The translations under genes and the position numbers were made by a program. From Schistosoma mansoni (Eukaryota > Platyhelminthes > Trematoda > Strigeidida > Schistosomatidae), in the NCBI RefSeq assembly GCF_000237925.1, contig NC_031495.1:25314872-25378871 (forward strand): a DNA stretch of 64,000 bases, given 5' to 3'. Of the stretch, positions 46,722 to 57,762 are shown piece by piece. Every line of letters starts with the position of its first letter. Within the stretch, counting starts at the first letter, position 1. The notes beneath the pieces are model-generated. The model was not told where the DNA came from, made no database searches, and saw only the letters and a program-made list of their open reading frames with translations.

Positions 46722-46915
46722 AACGAGAACGCGAAATTCAGCACAATCAACACTGATTTCAATATTAGGTATCTGCTCATAAACTAAACATAGCAAACGA
46801 ATTATTTTATGTAGCGAAAGATAGATTATGAATAAGTTACAGTCGGTTCATTCAACTTTGATTAAACAGCAGAAATGCAAATGATGAATTAACATCTAGC
46901 GTATCACAGCACTTT

Positions 46916-46921
46916 TTTATT
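46916..46921 (-). promoter_or_regulatory. Candidate VPS26 polyadenylation signal
   Basis: TTTATT on the + strand (AATAAA on -), 92 bases past the VPS26 stop. Other TTTATT hexamers near 46606 and 46622 could extend the 3' UTR into that of VPS41. Confidence 0.35.
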
Positions 46922-47012
46922 TTTAAAAGTCTACCGGAATAATTTTGACTAGGATTGACTTTAGCAAGCAAAATTTAACATGGAATGAACATGTTAAGTA
47001 TAAAATATCTTC

Positions 47013-47324
47013 TTACTTCGAATTTTGCGTAATTGATACACTAGAAACAGTCATAGATGATTCGTTTGGAAGGTCATCAACGGTTGATGATTCTGTGTGC
47101 TTATGAACCTGTTTAGGTTCATAACGGTGCATACTTCTGGCTGCACGTGTATGGGGAGAAAAAGAATCACAACTATCATTGTCCTCTTCGTCATCACCAA
47201 GTCTATTTATCTCACATTCGCTGCCAGTAGAAGCAGGATTACTGAATAATTTAGAACAATCTGCATTATCATCTTCATGTTCACCAGTGGAGAGGTCGGA
47301 ACATACACTGTTTGATTCTAGACC
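47013..47324 (-). CDS. VPS26: VPS26 last exon: extended acidic tail
   Basis: Acceptor atattatag, then an open phase-0 frame of 103 codons to TAA at 47015-47013. The product is low complexity, rich in Ser, Asp, Glu and Asn (for example [13 protein letters not shown]), with a short basic stretch [12 protein letters not shown]. There is no recognisable domain. Membership in VPS26 rests on frame continuity and splice signals. Confidence 0.75.
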   Translation of the reverse strand, partial: GLESNSVCSDLSTGEHEDDNADCSKLFSNPASTGSECEINRLGDDEEDNDSCDSFSPHTRAARSMHRYEPKQVHKHTESSTVDDLPNESSMTVSSVSITQNSK

Positions 47325-50300
47325 CTATAATATGAAATAAAAAAATCACATAATATTAATCTTTATTCGAGAGTGTACTTACGAGAAACTTAGTTTTAAT
47401 TAGTAACTGTCTTCAGTTATCGTGAATGCGATATACGTACCTTTACAGGAGCTTCGAGATCTGTTTGTTCATCCATTTTGTTATCAGTGTGAGCTTCTCC
47501 TTTCTCTTTGACCCCGTTTCCGTTAGTTTCAAGTCCTTTGTCTGTAATCTGTTGCACATAATTCTTGAGTCGGCGATCAGATTTTCTGTACAATATAATT
47601 TCCTAAATGAAAAGAATTTTAATTCTAGTACTAGTACTAGTTTATTTGAGTAAAAGGAAATTTCGGAAAAAATGTATCTTTTTAGTACATACACTAAAAG
47701 TAATAAAACATGATCTGATCGGCTTATTTAAAGTACAATAAATATCAGAAAATCATCAGATGTGGATCAGTTAGATGAAAGCACGTATTATAACTAGTGT
47801 TGGACAACTAGATATATTTTCCCCTAAACACTATAAGTACGCCCGAAGGTAAGAAGAATCTATTCTGTCTCTCGAAACTTTCTCATTTGGCCACGAGTTA
47901 TTTTGACTCTATTATGGGAGTGTTTCATAATGCCTTAACATGGAGTGTTCTTACGAAAGTGAGGGGTCGAAAAGTGGGCATCCATGGCTTAAAGTAGGTC
48001 AGTAGATCCATCTTGGTAACTTGAGAAACCTTGATTCTGAATCAATGGTGCATACAGACTATAGGGCCCTGAGGGGTCAAGGGGTGTGTGAATTTATTTG
48101 ATTACCGGGCTCCATAGGACTGAACCACCTGACATCGCTCTAATCCCTATAGTTAAGTCGAATGCTAGAGGACTAGTCCCATAATGAAGTTGTGCTTTAG
48201 TTTGGGCATCTAAGCAGTATTCCAGTTTATATATGTGTTGGGGATGTCAAATCCCCAGAACTTACTTGGTAAATGGCTTAATCTTGTAGTTTTATTTTGA
48301 AAATTTGAATTTAGCTGTTTTCGCGCCAAAAGCGCTCTTTTTACCTTCACGTCATATTTCCCACCTGTAAACTATCTTAACCGCTATTGGTCCTTTGTTT
48401 CTTTATGTGTGCTATTTACTAATGATGCTCAAGGACAATTTGTTACTGTATAAATGCGCTTGACTTTTTCCCTTATTTGATTGCTTGTACTCGGCTGCTT
48501 ACGGAATACATATATATTCCCCTACTTGCCTTGGACTTCTTCATCTAGTTAGCGGGGCCTGGGACTAACCGATTAGAATAGCTATCGTGTCATTGTGTCA
48601 TTGGCTTTCGTTCGTTACCGCGGAATCGATTTAGTTTCAGGCATAACAATTGGCGACGGGGACAAAAAAAAGTGAAAAATGACGCTCCCTTCTGACCGCT
48701 TACAGTTGCTATTTGACCGACATTTGGAGTTCATGGTCAAACTACGCTCACAGTTTCTGGATCATCAATGCTTCGCATATGCGTCGGAAGTGGATGTATT
48801 AATCTCTGAATTGCACACAGAGCTAGCAAATGATCGCAGCCCCCATGATTCCTCAACAAGCCGCAACCTAAACGAAACTGCAGTATCACAAGACATGCCC
48901 GGTTGTCCATCACTATCCGTTTCAGCAACATGCCCGGTAGTGGATTCAAACTCCACTATCCTGGAATTAGCAGGTCCTATCAATGACGCTTTCAGCTCTC
49001 ATCAACACGATGCTATGTTAAAAGCTCATGAAGTGGTCGCACCAATTATCTACGAAGTGCCAGACATCATATCGAGCAGCACACCGAGCGAATCGCATTC
49101 TGCAATAGAAATTTTTACCGAATCTAATGCCAAAGATTCCCAAGCTTGTCCAGGAAATTTGTTACATGCATCAAATCCGGAACCTAGCGCAGTTTTGCTG
49201 GACACTGTTTTTCATAGTGATCCACAACCTGCCAGTGATGTTTGCAATAAGTCTAATGACTACATTTCTGCAGAATCAAATTCTGACCTCACATCAAATG
49301 TCGATCCTCACCATCCAGTCAATCTTAGCAGGTTCCCTATTGAATGCCAGAAACATGTTATAAATAGAATCGCATTAGTAGAAAATTGGGTATATGAGGA
49401 TCCAACACTATTTCGTGGGGGAGGAGGAGCTCGGATTTCTTAAAAAGGGGAGGTGTTGGGGATGTCAAATCCCCAGAACTTACTTGGTAAATGGCTTAAT
49501 CTTGTAGTTTTATTTTGAAAATTTGAATTTAGCTGTTTTCGCGCCAAAAGCGCTCTTTTTACCTTCACGTCATATTTCCCACCTGTAAACTATCTTAACC
49601 GCTATTGGTCCTTTGTTTCTTTATGTGTGCTATTTACTAATGATGCTCAAGGACAATTTGTTACTGTATAAATGCGCTTGACTTTTTCCCTTATTTGATT
49701 GCTTGTACTCGGCTGCTTACGGAATACATATATATTCCCCTACTTGCCTTGGACTTCTTCATCTAGTTAGCGGGGCCTGGGACTAACCGATTAGAATAGC
49801 TATCGTGTCATTGTGTCATTGGCTTTCGTTCGTTACCGCGGAATCGATTTAGTTTCAGGCATAACAATATGTATATGAAGAAAGAATACTAGTGAAGAAG
49901 AAGAAGAAAAACTGACCCGCTTATCCGACACTAATAATCAGAAAGTGTGAAGACTATCACTTTTCACCATTATTTTATCCTACTTTAAAGTTCTACATTA
50001 TTTAATCCTCGTGCCCCTTATGCTCCTTCATACACTGATTTGAATCAGTAGTTTACTTTTGGAATTGATGTCCTGTACGAATGGTCTCAAATTGCAGAGT
50101 GGTTGATTTTCGGAGTGTTACCACAGCATACGAAGTCTGGTCCAACACTTCTGAAGCCACCTATGCCATTTAAACTTGTCGCTGATTACGTTTACACTTT
50201 GATGTAGACCGGAGAACAGATGGATTGAGGGATGTATTCAAAAAGCGTTGATACTAATTTGCATTGTATATCTGGGATCCACAACTTTGCCTGTAGCTCT

Positions 50301-53300
50301 TCTAGAGTTACTGCTGGTCCCAAACCCGGGTAAAGGAGGAGGGTTGTGAATAAGGTTAGCGACCCCATTCCGTAGAAAACTAACTCGCTAAAAAAACGCT
50401 AAACAGAGAAAATAATTCAAACCATTTAAAATCTGCCCTGGGAGTTGACACAAGCTGGATAGCAAGCGCTACATACGGGAGAGATGCTGCTGAACTCTTG
50501 TCACGAAGAGGAAAATGCTTCACACATTCAGGAAGTTGCTTTCATGGTGTCCAGAGAAGCACGAAAGGCACTTGCAGGATGGGAATCTCATAAGACAGGA
50601 GAACATTGTGGAAACTTCTTCGACACTATGGAGTTCCTGAGAAGACTCTCAACATTATCCTGAGCTCATACGACAGACTACAGTGAAAAGTCGCGCATGG
50701 AGGACAGCTGACAGATGCATTTCCAGTAAGGACCGGAGTCAGACAAGGCTGTCTACTCTCCCCCTTCCTCTTTATTCTTGTGATTGACTGGATTATGAAA
50801 ACCTCGACATCTGACAGGAAGCACGGAATACAATGGACATCTCAGGATCAATTAGACGATTTGGACTTCGCAGATAACCTAGCTTACCTATCTCATACAC
50901 ACTGACAAATGCAGGTCAAGACAGTTAGTGTAGCAGTAGCCTCCGCATCGATAGGCCTCAACATACACAAAGGAAAAAGCATGATTTTCAAATACAACAC
51001 AGAGAACACCAACCCTATTACATTTGGTGGCGAAACTCTGGAAAATGTGGAAACATTCACGTACCTGGGAAGCATCATTGATGAACAAGGAGGATCGGAT
51101 GCAGATGTAAAGGCGAGGATTGGCAAAGTAAGAGCAGCACTCCTACAGTTGAAGAACACATGGAACTCAAAACAACTGTCAACCAATATCAAAGTGCGAA
51201 TCTTCAATACGAACGCCAAGACAGTCCTACTGTACGGAGCTGAAACGTGGAGAACTACTACATCCATCGTCAAGAAGGTACAAGTGTTTATAAACAGTTG
51301 TCTATGTAAAATACTCAACATTCACTGGCCGGATACTATCAGCAACAGCGTTTTATGGGAGAGGAAAAACCAGCTTTTAGCTGAAGAGGAAATTATGAAA
51401 AGATATTGGAATTGGATAGGACATACATTAAGGAAATCACCAAACTGCATCATGAGGCAAGCACTAACTTGGAATACTGAAGGGAAGCGGAAGTCCAAAG
51501 AACACATTACGCCAGGAAATACAAGCAGATATGAAAAGGATGGCAATTCGATTGAATAGGTAGTGAGGCTTCATCAACTGAGGTGGTTTGGACATGTGTT
51601 ACGTATGTCCAACCACCGCCTACCTCGACAGGAGGTGTTCTCTGGTGCAGGAGCAGGCTGAAAGAAAGCAAGGGGAGACCAAACCAAAACATGGCGTCAG
51701 TCCATGAAGTCAATGACAATTGGACTAAGCCATGTTAATAGATGTAGACTGCTTGGTTGGGGTTCGTGTAATAATCGTAACCAATGGTGAGAGACTTTGG
51801 GTGACATGGCTCAAAACCGTTTGAAATAGCACAAATGCATTGATCTCTTATCTTTCTTTTGAACTCGAGTCCTGAAGTCTTCTTATAACGTTTTCACCAT
51901 ATCTGATCTCTACAACCATTGATATTGTTACTACTCTTACCACTCCTAGGTTTGATTAAAAATAATTTCATGTCGTTATGTGAATGCATTTTGACAACTT
52001 GGACAGATGCACGTACCAGCTTCTAGGTTGTGGATGACTGAATGAAAGGGTGTTTTTCAAAATATAGTCATATGATTTAACCATCAAGATTAAGAGAGAT
52101 CCTGCTACCGCGGGTTGTCTTATGATGATAAACGAATTGTAACGGTGAGTTTCTTGTAATCCTACCTTAGCTGGTACACGAATATCAAATTAGTTAGTAG
52201 AGGTTTGACTACCTATTGATTTCAACGTTCCTGTAGCACAGTGGATGCGTGAGGAGGGGTTTGAGGATGTAAAAGAAATGATTGAATGTAGGACAAAATC
52301 AAGTTGAGTGGTTAGAAGTCCATTAATAAAGAAACATCAGGTTTTTTATATTGACACATTCTTATCACACGATGGAACTATTATTGGATGACATATCCAG
52401 TTAATAGTCTAAATCCTGGTTAGAGTTATTACCATCGGTTGATGCTAAGCAACTAAAGTATTAGAAGATAAATAGAAGTGTGAAAGTGGACATTTCTCTG
52501 CCGATATTTCTTAGATAACAGCGTTCATTTTTTTCTTGACAAGTGCAGTGACACTTACTGACACATATTTGTATAGCGAACAACGTTGGAAGTGACTACG
52601 TTAGGTGTATAATGTTATAAAAAGTGGATAAAAAGTATATTTTAACTGAAAGCCTAAAAGTCCCTTAATCGCTTAAACTAAGTCTATCTTCTAATAAGTA
52701 TAGATAGACAAAACAAAAGTGGGATTTACAATGGAAGTCAACGAACTTTCTATCAAACCACAGTCAACTAAGAATGAGAACCTTGAAAGACCATACCGAG
52801 GAAAATACTTGAAGAGGCATAGAAAAGATAGATCTTCTGATTTTATTACTGGGTGACAGTGATAGATTTTCAAATAAAGACATAAAATCCTTACTTGTTG
52901 CTTGTAATATCGCCGGTCCTCTTCATCTAACAGTACTAAGTTCAGGAAATATCTCACAGAAAATTTGCGATAAACATCACGCATAGTGGGACTCAAGCCA
53001 TAAACATGTAAAAATAGTCTGATGGGAATTGATTCGCCACGTACTGGTGCACCATCCATTATCTCATATTTCCCAACAGTATCAGTTTCCGTAAAAGCAG
53101 TAGGTCCTGTGAATAATGTAATTTTAATTTTGTGACGAACTCACCTGCACCAATGGTCTCACGCTTCAATATTTGTATCTCCATGTTTTTTATTTTAACC
53201 CTAACCAGTAGGAAGTATATCTTACCAATAATGACATCTTGTAAATGGTATCTAAACTGTTAAACATAAAGAAAGAACAACACACTTTGACTTATTGTAC

Positions 53301-53856
53301 TCGAATTCAATGTGTAAACTATCTTCTATCCCAACTTCCATTTGGATACTGTCACTCGTTTCGGAACATCTCATCGTAGAATGTACAATGAGTTCAAATT
53401 CTTTTGTGATATCAGCAATTCTTTTTTGAATAGTAACTCGTAAAAAATACCTGTTATTTGTAAGAAGTTACATCAAAGTTACCTTAGACGGACATTCGTT
53501 CCACAGTATGACTCGTAGGGTTTTTCAATCCGTAGGAACTCGAATGGATAACTTGTTGAATGGGAAAGTATTCCAGGACGTGCTAGATCTTGACAAAGAG
53601 CAATAAACTCTTCGCGGTTTCCACGATCTGTATACAATTCAATTTGACCAATAAATTCGATTTTTATTCCTTGATGTTCTAGTTTTCCACCTCTTTTTAA
53701 AATAACATTTACAGATCCACAAACGTTTTCACCATCATAATAAACGGGAAGTGAGTGGATTTGGCCATCTTCATTCCTGAGTTCCTCCTTTTTTCTATGC
53801 TCCTCATCTTGCAAGTTTATTTTAATATCAACACTTTGACCAAGGCCCAAAAAGCT
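47013..53856 (-). CDS. VPS26: VPS26 homologue, retromer subunit (all but the initiator exon)
   Basis: Vps26 is the arrestin-fold subunit of the retromer core (with Vps35 and Vps29), which returns cargo from endosomes to the Golgi or plasma membrane. Six exons are placed on the - strand: 53856-53483, 53450-53286, 53251-53145, 53106-52895, 47602-47441 and 47324-47013. All phases agree. The first placed exon starts [11 protein letters not shown], as human VPS26 does after its initiator Met, so one upstream exon carrying ATG is missing. The inferred protein is about 444 residues against about 330 in human, the excess being a Ser/Asp/Glu-rich C-terminal tail. Intron 6 (52894 down to 47603) is swollen by an LTR element and LINE pieces. 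Closest alternative: a VPS26A versus VPS26B assignment, which I cannot decide. Confidence 0.95.
47441..47602 (-). CDS. VPS26: VPS26 exon 6
   Basis: 54 codons, phase 0 to 0, acceptor catttag and donor gtacgt. It begins [19 protein letters not shown], which continues the human series QQEIILWRKAPEKLRKQR. It then enters a Lys/Glu/Asn-rich linker that is not in human VPS26. Confidence 0.88.
47820..48230. other. Unclassified VPS26 intron sequence left of the young LTR element
   Basis: Less AT-rich than its surroundings (for example gggccctgaggggtcaaggg) and perhaps repeat-derived. The young LTR element inserted at its right end. No frame or known motif was recognised. Confidence 0.3.
48236..48648 (+). 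repeat. Left LTR of the young element
   Basis: 413 bases, TG...CA ends with TGTT/AACA inverted termini. It has a TATA-like stretch (tgtataaatgcgc, about 48448) that could be the element's promoter. Confidence 0.9.
48679..49443 (+). CDS. Internal ORF of the young LTR element (254 aa)
   Basis: It starts 30 bases after the left LTR and fills almost the whole interior. The N-terminal 50 residues ([20 protein letters not shown]) look helical. The middle is Ser/Pro/Asp-rich and unstructured. The end, [10 protein letters not shown], overlaps the purine tract as pol C-termini of schistosome LTR elements often do. It may be a gag start joined to a pol end in a parental deletion derivative. No catalytic motif is visible, and I do not recognise the protein. 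Confidence 0.7.
   Translation: MTLPSDRLQLLFDRHLEFMVKLRSQFLDHQCFAYASEVDVLISELHTELANDRSPHDSSTSRNLNETAVSQDMPGCPSLSVSATCPVVDSNSTILELAGPINDAFSSHQHDAMLKAHEVVAPIIYEVPDIISSSTPSESHSAIEIFTESNAKDSQACPGNLLHASNPEPSAVLLDTVFHSDPQPASDVCNKSNDYISAESNSDLTSNVDPHHPVNLSRFPIECQKHVINRIALVENWVYEDPTLFRGGGGARIS
49454..49866 (+). repeat. Right LTR of the young element
   Basis: The same 413 bases as the left LTR; no difference was found on reading the two side by side. Confidence 0.9.
50080..52060 (+). mobile_element. Chimeric insertion: RTE (SR2-like) followed by LINE A 3' tail
   Basis: 50080-51540 is an RTE copy. It has the 5' region (about 50080-50400), an endonuclease remnant ([14 protein letters not shown], near 50550-50600), then a direct jump into the RT ([14 protein letters not shown], 50610-50650). 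The remaining RT lies in 50909-51559 ([50 protein letters not shown]). The FADD motif reads FADN, so it is inactive. At about 51537 the sequence changes to LINE A, matching copy 1 from 4376 on, and continues through its 3' tail to about 52060. The shared word at the switch is aaggatg. It lies in VPS26 intron 6, antisense to that gene. Confidence 0.85.
52895..53106 (-). CDS. VPS26: VPS26 exon 5: C-terminal arrestin lobe
   Basis: Acceptor ttcacag, donor gtaagg. [19 protein letters not shown] and [20 protein letters not shown] are nearly identical to human VPS26. Confidence 0.95.
53145..53251 (-). CDS. VPS26: VPS26 exon 4
   Basis: The acceptor is taken at the second of two nearby AGs (cagtttag), because this completes Lys and gives [20 protein letters not shown], as in human [20 protein letters not shown]. 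The donor gtgagt is in phase 1. Confidence 0.92.
53286..53450 (-). CDS. VPS26: VPS26 exon 3
   Basis: Acceptor aaataacag. It encodes [20 protein letters not shown] and [19 protein letters not shown], matching human YFLKVTIVRRLTDLVKEYDL and [19 protein letters not shown]. The donor gtgtgt is in phase 2. Confidence 0.94.
53483..53856 (-). CDS. VPS26: VPS26 exon 2: N-terminal arrestin lobe
   Basis: The acceptor gatattag precedes [40 protein letters not shown] and the closing [19 protein letters not shown] match human LEHQGIRIEFVGQIELFNDK and VEKPYESYIGANVRLR. The donor gtaact leaves phase 2 (AG of Arg). A reading that starts at the internal Met (53850) is wrong, because the conserved SFLG lies upstream of it. 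Confidence 0.95.
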
Positions 53857-56279
53857 CTAATATCAATTAAAATCAACAGAGTGAACAAAACTTAGCGAAC
53901 GTTAATGAAATATATATGGTCACAAACGTTTGCGTTTCAAGTACTTTAAAAAACCGTAGACTACATACGCCTTGTTTTTTAATGAAATAAACGACACTAT
54001 TACGGAAATTTAGAAGTTAATTTGTCAAAAAGGTTAACTGTTTAACCTATGAAATCAACAAAAGGAACGGTTGCAGCACCATCGAAGGGTTAAAAAACTT
54101 TAACTGTATGGAGAACTAAACGCTGGAAAATTCAAACAGCAAACAATACATCAGCTAGAATAAATTTATGAATAGAAAAAATGTAGGGTGAGTATAGATA
54201 AATTAAAATTAGTGGTCTCTGATGTTTAAGTTTTAGCTTGTGGATTTAATTGATTAGAACCGAAGTATCATGTAATAAAAGTGGCAACTAATCTCGATAA
54301 GACGCGATAACCTTATCTACTTGACACATCGATTAGATTTCATACGAAGTGGAGCAGAGGATCAGAAGGATTGGTACACTCATTAAACACTGTTAAAATG
54401 TGATACGCATTCGCTTAGCCTCATTCATACTAAACCATGAAATTAGCAAATACTGCTCTCTTCATACAAAAGTCCCTTCGACAATTACAAGTCATCAGGT
54501 TAGTGTAGGCTCTTTACGAAGCCGAATGTATTTTTATTATGATTATAATATAACGTGGCTAAAATTCGACAAATACAAATCTACGAATTAATAGACATAT
54601 GTTAGCATATTGGATTTAAACACATGCCATTAAGATAGTTTGAGAAAACATAAAGGAAAGAGGTGGACTTAACACAGATGTCATTGAGACACACAACGCA
54701 GTTCTTTAGGCAGTTTATTTTCGCCCTATAAGTATTTCATTTATTTGATTAGCTAAGATACCATTCTGAGAACAATGGCAGGGAACAGTCGTCAAATGTT
54801 CAGAATAAAGCTTCATTCGAAAAGGCTGAGATTTCATGTTTCATTAAAAGGCATCAGAAACACTAATGACTTGTTCATATTCATACTTCAACAACTTTTA
54901 AATTTGACATTTCAACATGATAGGGTAACATTTTAATGCTTAGAAATCCCAACATTAGATCATTCCACTGAAAAACTGATACTAGACTGTCGAATGAGTT
55001 GTTCAGATTATACTCATGTGGCACTTTTGGAAATATAATAACCCTGCAATATTTTTAATTAACTCAGCGCACAACGGTTGTATAATTATCTCACAAAACT
55101 TTTCTTTCTAAATTAATTAACACACTTTTATGAGATGAAAAATTGCAGGTAAAAAGCTATAAGCCAGGCTTTTCTAAATACTAATTGGCTGTTTCACACA
55201 TTACTTATTTGTAATTATGGAATTTAGCACATATCACGATTTTTGAGATAGTTACCATTGAAAATAAACTGTTTCTAGCTAGAGCAGGCTACAGACAAGA
55301 TCAGTTACGTGTGAAAACGTAAGTAAATGACCCAGAAAGATAGAATTATGTGTTTTGATGCTGATCACATGTTCATTGGCTGTATAGAAGTGATGAAAGT
55401 ACAAACACAACACAAAACTGCCAGTGACTAAAAATTATGAATTTATACAGATGACAATCGCGCTGCACTGTCACATAGCTGGATATAACATCAAAACAAA
55501 ACCAAAACATGAACTCACTAGCATAATAGTAGCGCACTAATTAGTAAGAGCCGCTCGCGCAGAACTGGACGGTGAATCCAAGATCCAATACCTTCGTCGT
55601 GGGCTTGTAAAAACCGACTGATGTCTTTGCGCTCCCTTACTCTTATTTCTGTTCAACTTCATGTGTTTGATGATGTTTAATGAATCTTTACCTAGCTACT
55701 TGACAGCACTAATTCTGGACAGTTTAGTTGCTTTTGTGGCATGATATATTCTGTAATTCGTGTAAATGCATTTGTCTCGGGGTAGTAGGGTTTCTGTATA
55801 CGAACAGATAGCACATTATCAGGCGCAAGAATAGTTGATAGCGATTATAAAATGCTAAGGTGATAGTTGAATTACAAAAAATAACGACTGATGTACGCAC
55901 AAATAAGTAATTTGCTCAATTGATAGTGTGCAAGAAGACGGAATCGAAAGAATATGAGGCAAAACGGCGATGGAGATAAGCGAGAGAGGAAGTACTCACT
56001 GATACGTTGTAATGATAATCGTGATAAATTATGAGACTTGAATCAGACACAGCTTGTCCAAGTGTGAGATTGTAATCCATAGATGAGTACACATTAGTCT
56101 CCTTTTAAAGTTAACCACTAAAGGGGTTTGGTCACTCCGATGGAGAGAGCATTAAGATTAGAGATACCGTTTGGTAAAAAATCATGAGGGCTTAGCTAGA
56201 GGGTTGCCTAATGATCTTTGCCTCCACGACCATGATAGCGACGTTCTGGTGGTCTGCACGTATTGAGGTGGCTTGGCGT
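53857..56279. other. VPS26 upstream region, nothing recognised
   Basis: It should contain the VPS26 initiator exon (one codon plus 5' UTR) on the - strand and its promoter. An exon with a single coding codon cannot be placed by eye. Confidence 0.5.
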
Positions 56280-57080
56280 ACATACTATGTTCTATGTGAC
56301 CATCAGATCATTTTTCGTTCTCTTGTACCTCAGCGACGTAACTTCGAGTGTTAAAGTCTGTCCTCTCAAGTTTTATTCTCTAGCCCCATAACCCGCTTAG
56401 TTCCCCGTCTATCCTACGATGAGATGACATTAAACATTCTGAGCATAAGAATGGGGTCGCGTGTATGTTTTAAAGAAAGTTGGAAACATTTCTAAGGTGA
56501 TTGCGCCAAGTTGTCTTCACCAAACGTGACGAGTTACGTTGGCTTGGTGTCAAAGCGCTTTAGTTACTAGCTCTGGACCACACTAAGACGAGACAATTGT
56601 GATCAGATTTTAAGGGAAATGCAGGTTCTTTGTATTAAGTGAGGCAGAGTGTGCATGACACGAAAATTTGACGGGTTTAGTATTAACCCCATATCTACTG
56701 CCCGTATCTCCAATATTGAACAGTCATTTTGAAGCTCAACCGAGTTTTTTCGCTCATTATTTACATCAAGATCTTTGCATCGTCGGCGCTGATCAATGCC
56801 CTTGAGCTAATTATAACTGACAGACGTTAAATTAAGATCAAGAGCTGGAGGTTACCTAAGATTGTACCTTGTGAAACTCCTGAAGTTGGGAAGTAACTTG
56901 CATGCACTGTATTTATTTTGATACGTAGTATCTTTTTCTGTAGGTAGTGTCGTAGTAAGGATAAAAGTGGATCAACGAAACCCACCTTTGCAACGTTAAC
57001 TACGTGAAGTATGTGAATCACAGTATCAAGGGAATTCGCATGGTCGGTAAACATTACATGAGCCGACATTCTTAGGTCCT
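56280..57080 (-). mobile_element. CR1/SR1-like LINE reverse transcriptase relic
   Basis: The - strand frame 57069-56827 reads HANSLDTVIHILHVVNVAKV, FVDPLLSLLRHYLQKKILRI and SGVSQGTILGNLQL. These are the AFDTVSH, L..YLQ.R...V and SGVPQGSILGPLLF blocks of CR1/Jockey-group RTs, which differ from LINE A and RTE. Further down, SADDAKI stands where the catalytic F/YADD would be. It is strongly decayed, and its outer limits are guesses. Confidence 0.65.
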
Positions 57081-57399
57081 AGCAGGTCGCTTGTGTGTGA
57101 GTAACTTCAACAAGCAGTTGCCATGCCACCTCACAATCATCGGATTAGTTTTGTTAGAAGTTTTAAGATAGGTAGGGGAATATATAGAAGTAGAAGATTA
57201 CTGGTGTGTATACTTAAATAAAAAGATGTAAAGTTTATTTGAACTGGACAGAAATTATCATGTAAGGAAGTTTATGGATAGTGCCAGAAAGTGAAAGTAA
57301 AAATCATGAGAGCTCTAACGTTAAGCCATATACTCGATCACTGGTTTCGTTGATATGAAGTGATTGTTATATACAAACATGTTTGCCTACCCTTCCCTT

Positions 57400-57762
57400 A
57401 GAGCTGTAGGTGGCGTCGAGTCTCCAGTGACTATGATCACCACTATAACAAGATTACGCGCCAGATAACGACTTGGATCTATCGTTAGGCCGAAAACCAG
57501 AAGGCTGTTATTGGTTCAGATACGATATATTTGTTAGCGACCTCGTGGTATCGAAAGGATGCCGAGACGTGCCAAAGAGTACAGGCAAAATGGCAGAGCG
57601 TAAGAGAGTTCGCACGAACAAGATAGGTAACTGAACGAAAAATGATTTTGATACAGTTAAACAAAACGAGTACAGTAAAACAATCACTGCTACAATTCGT
57701 TGTGATAATAATTGTTTCCATTACACTAATCGCGTTCTCGTCATGAAAAGTAGGTCACTACA
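57400..57762 (-). repeat. Putative LTR of the older gypsy fossil
   Basis: Sequence downstream of the pol tail on the - strand begins tgtagtgacc at 57762. No second copy was identified to confirm the borders; the inner border is a guess. Confidence 0.35.

Larger units (their letters stand above)
48231..49871 (+). mobile_element. Young non-autonomous LTR retrotransposon with target duplication
   Basis: Two 413-base LTRs (48236-48648 and 49454-49866) start TGTTGGGGATGT and end GGCATAACA, and look identical by eye. The flanking ATATG (48231-48235 and 49867-49871) is a 5-base target duplication. After the left LTR, TGGCGACGGGGAC (48651-48663) is a primer-binding-site-like sequence; before the right LTR lies a purine tract (aaaaaggggagg). 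The interior is about 800 bases with one 254-residue frame and no RT, RNase H or integrase, so it must be mobilised in trans. LTR identity implies a very recent insertion. It lies in VPS26 intron 6, antisense to the gene. Confidence 0.92.

Noticed and set aside
48679-49443. 254-residue frame as a host gene
   Set aside because: It starts 30 bases after one LTR, ends at the purine tract of the other, and lies inside a target duplication. It belongs to the mobile element.
52691-52894. Extension of the VPS26 exon 5 frame beyond YKQQ
   Set aside because: A gtaagg donor follows the Gln codons, and the family sequence EIILYRK resumes in frame at 47602.
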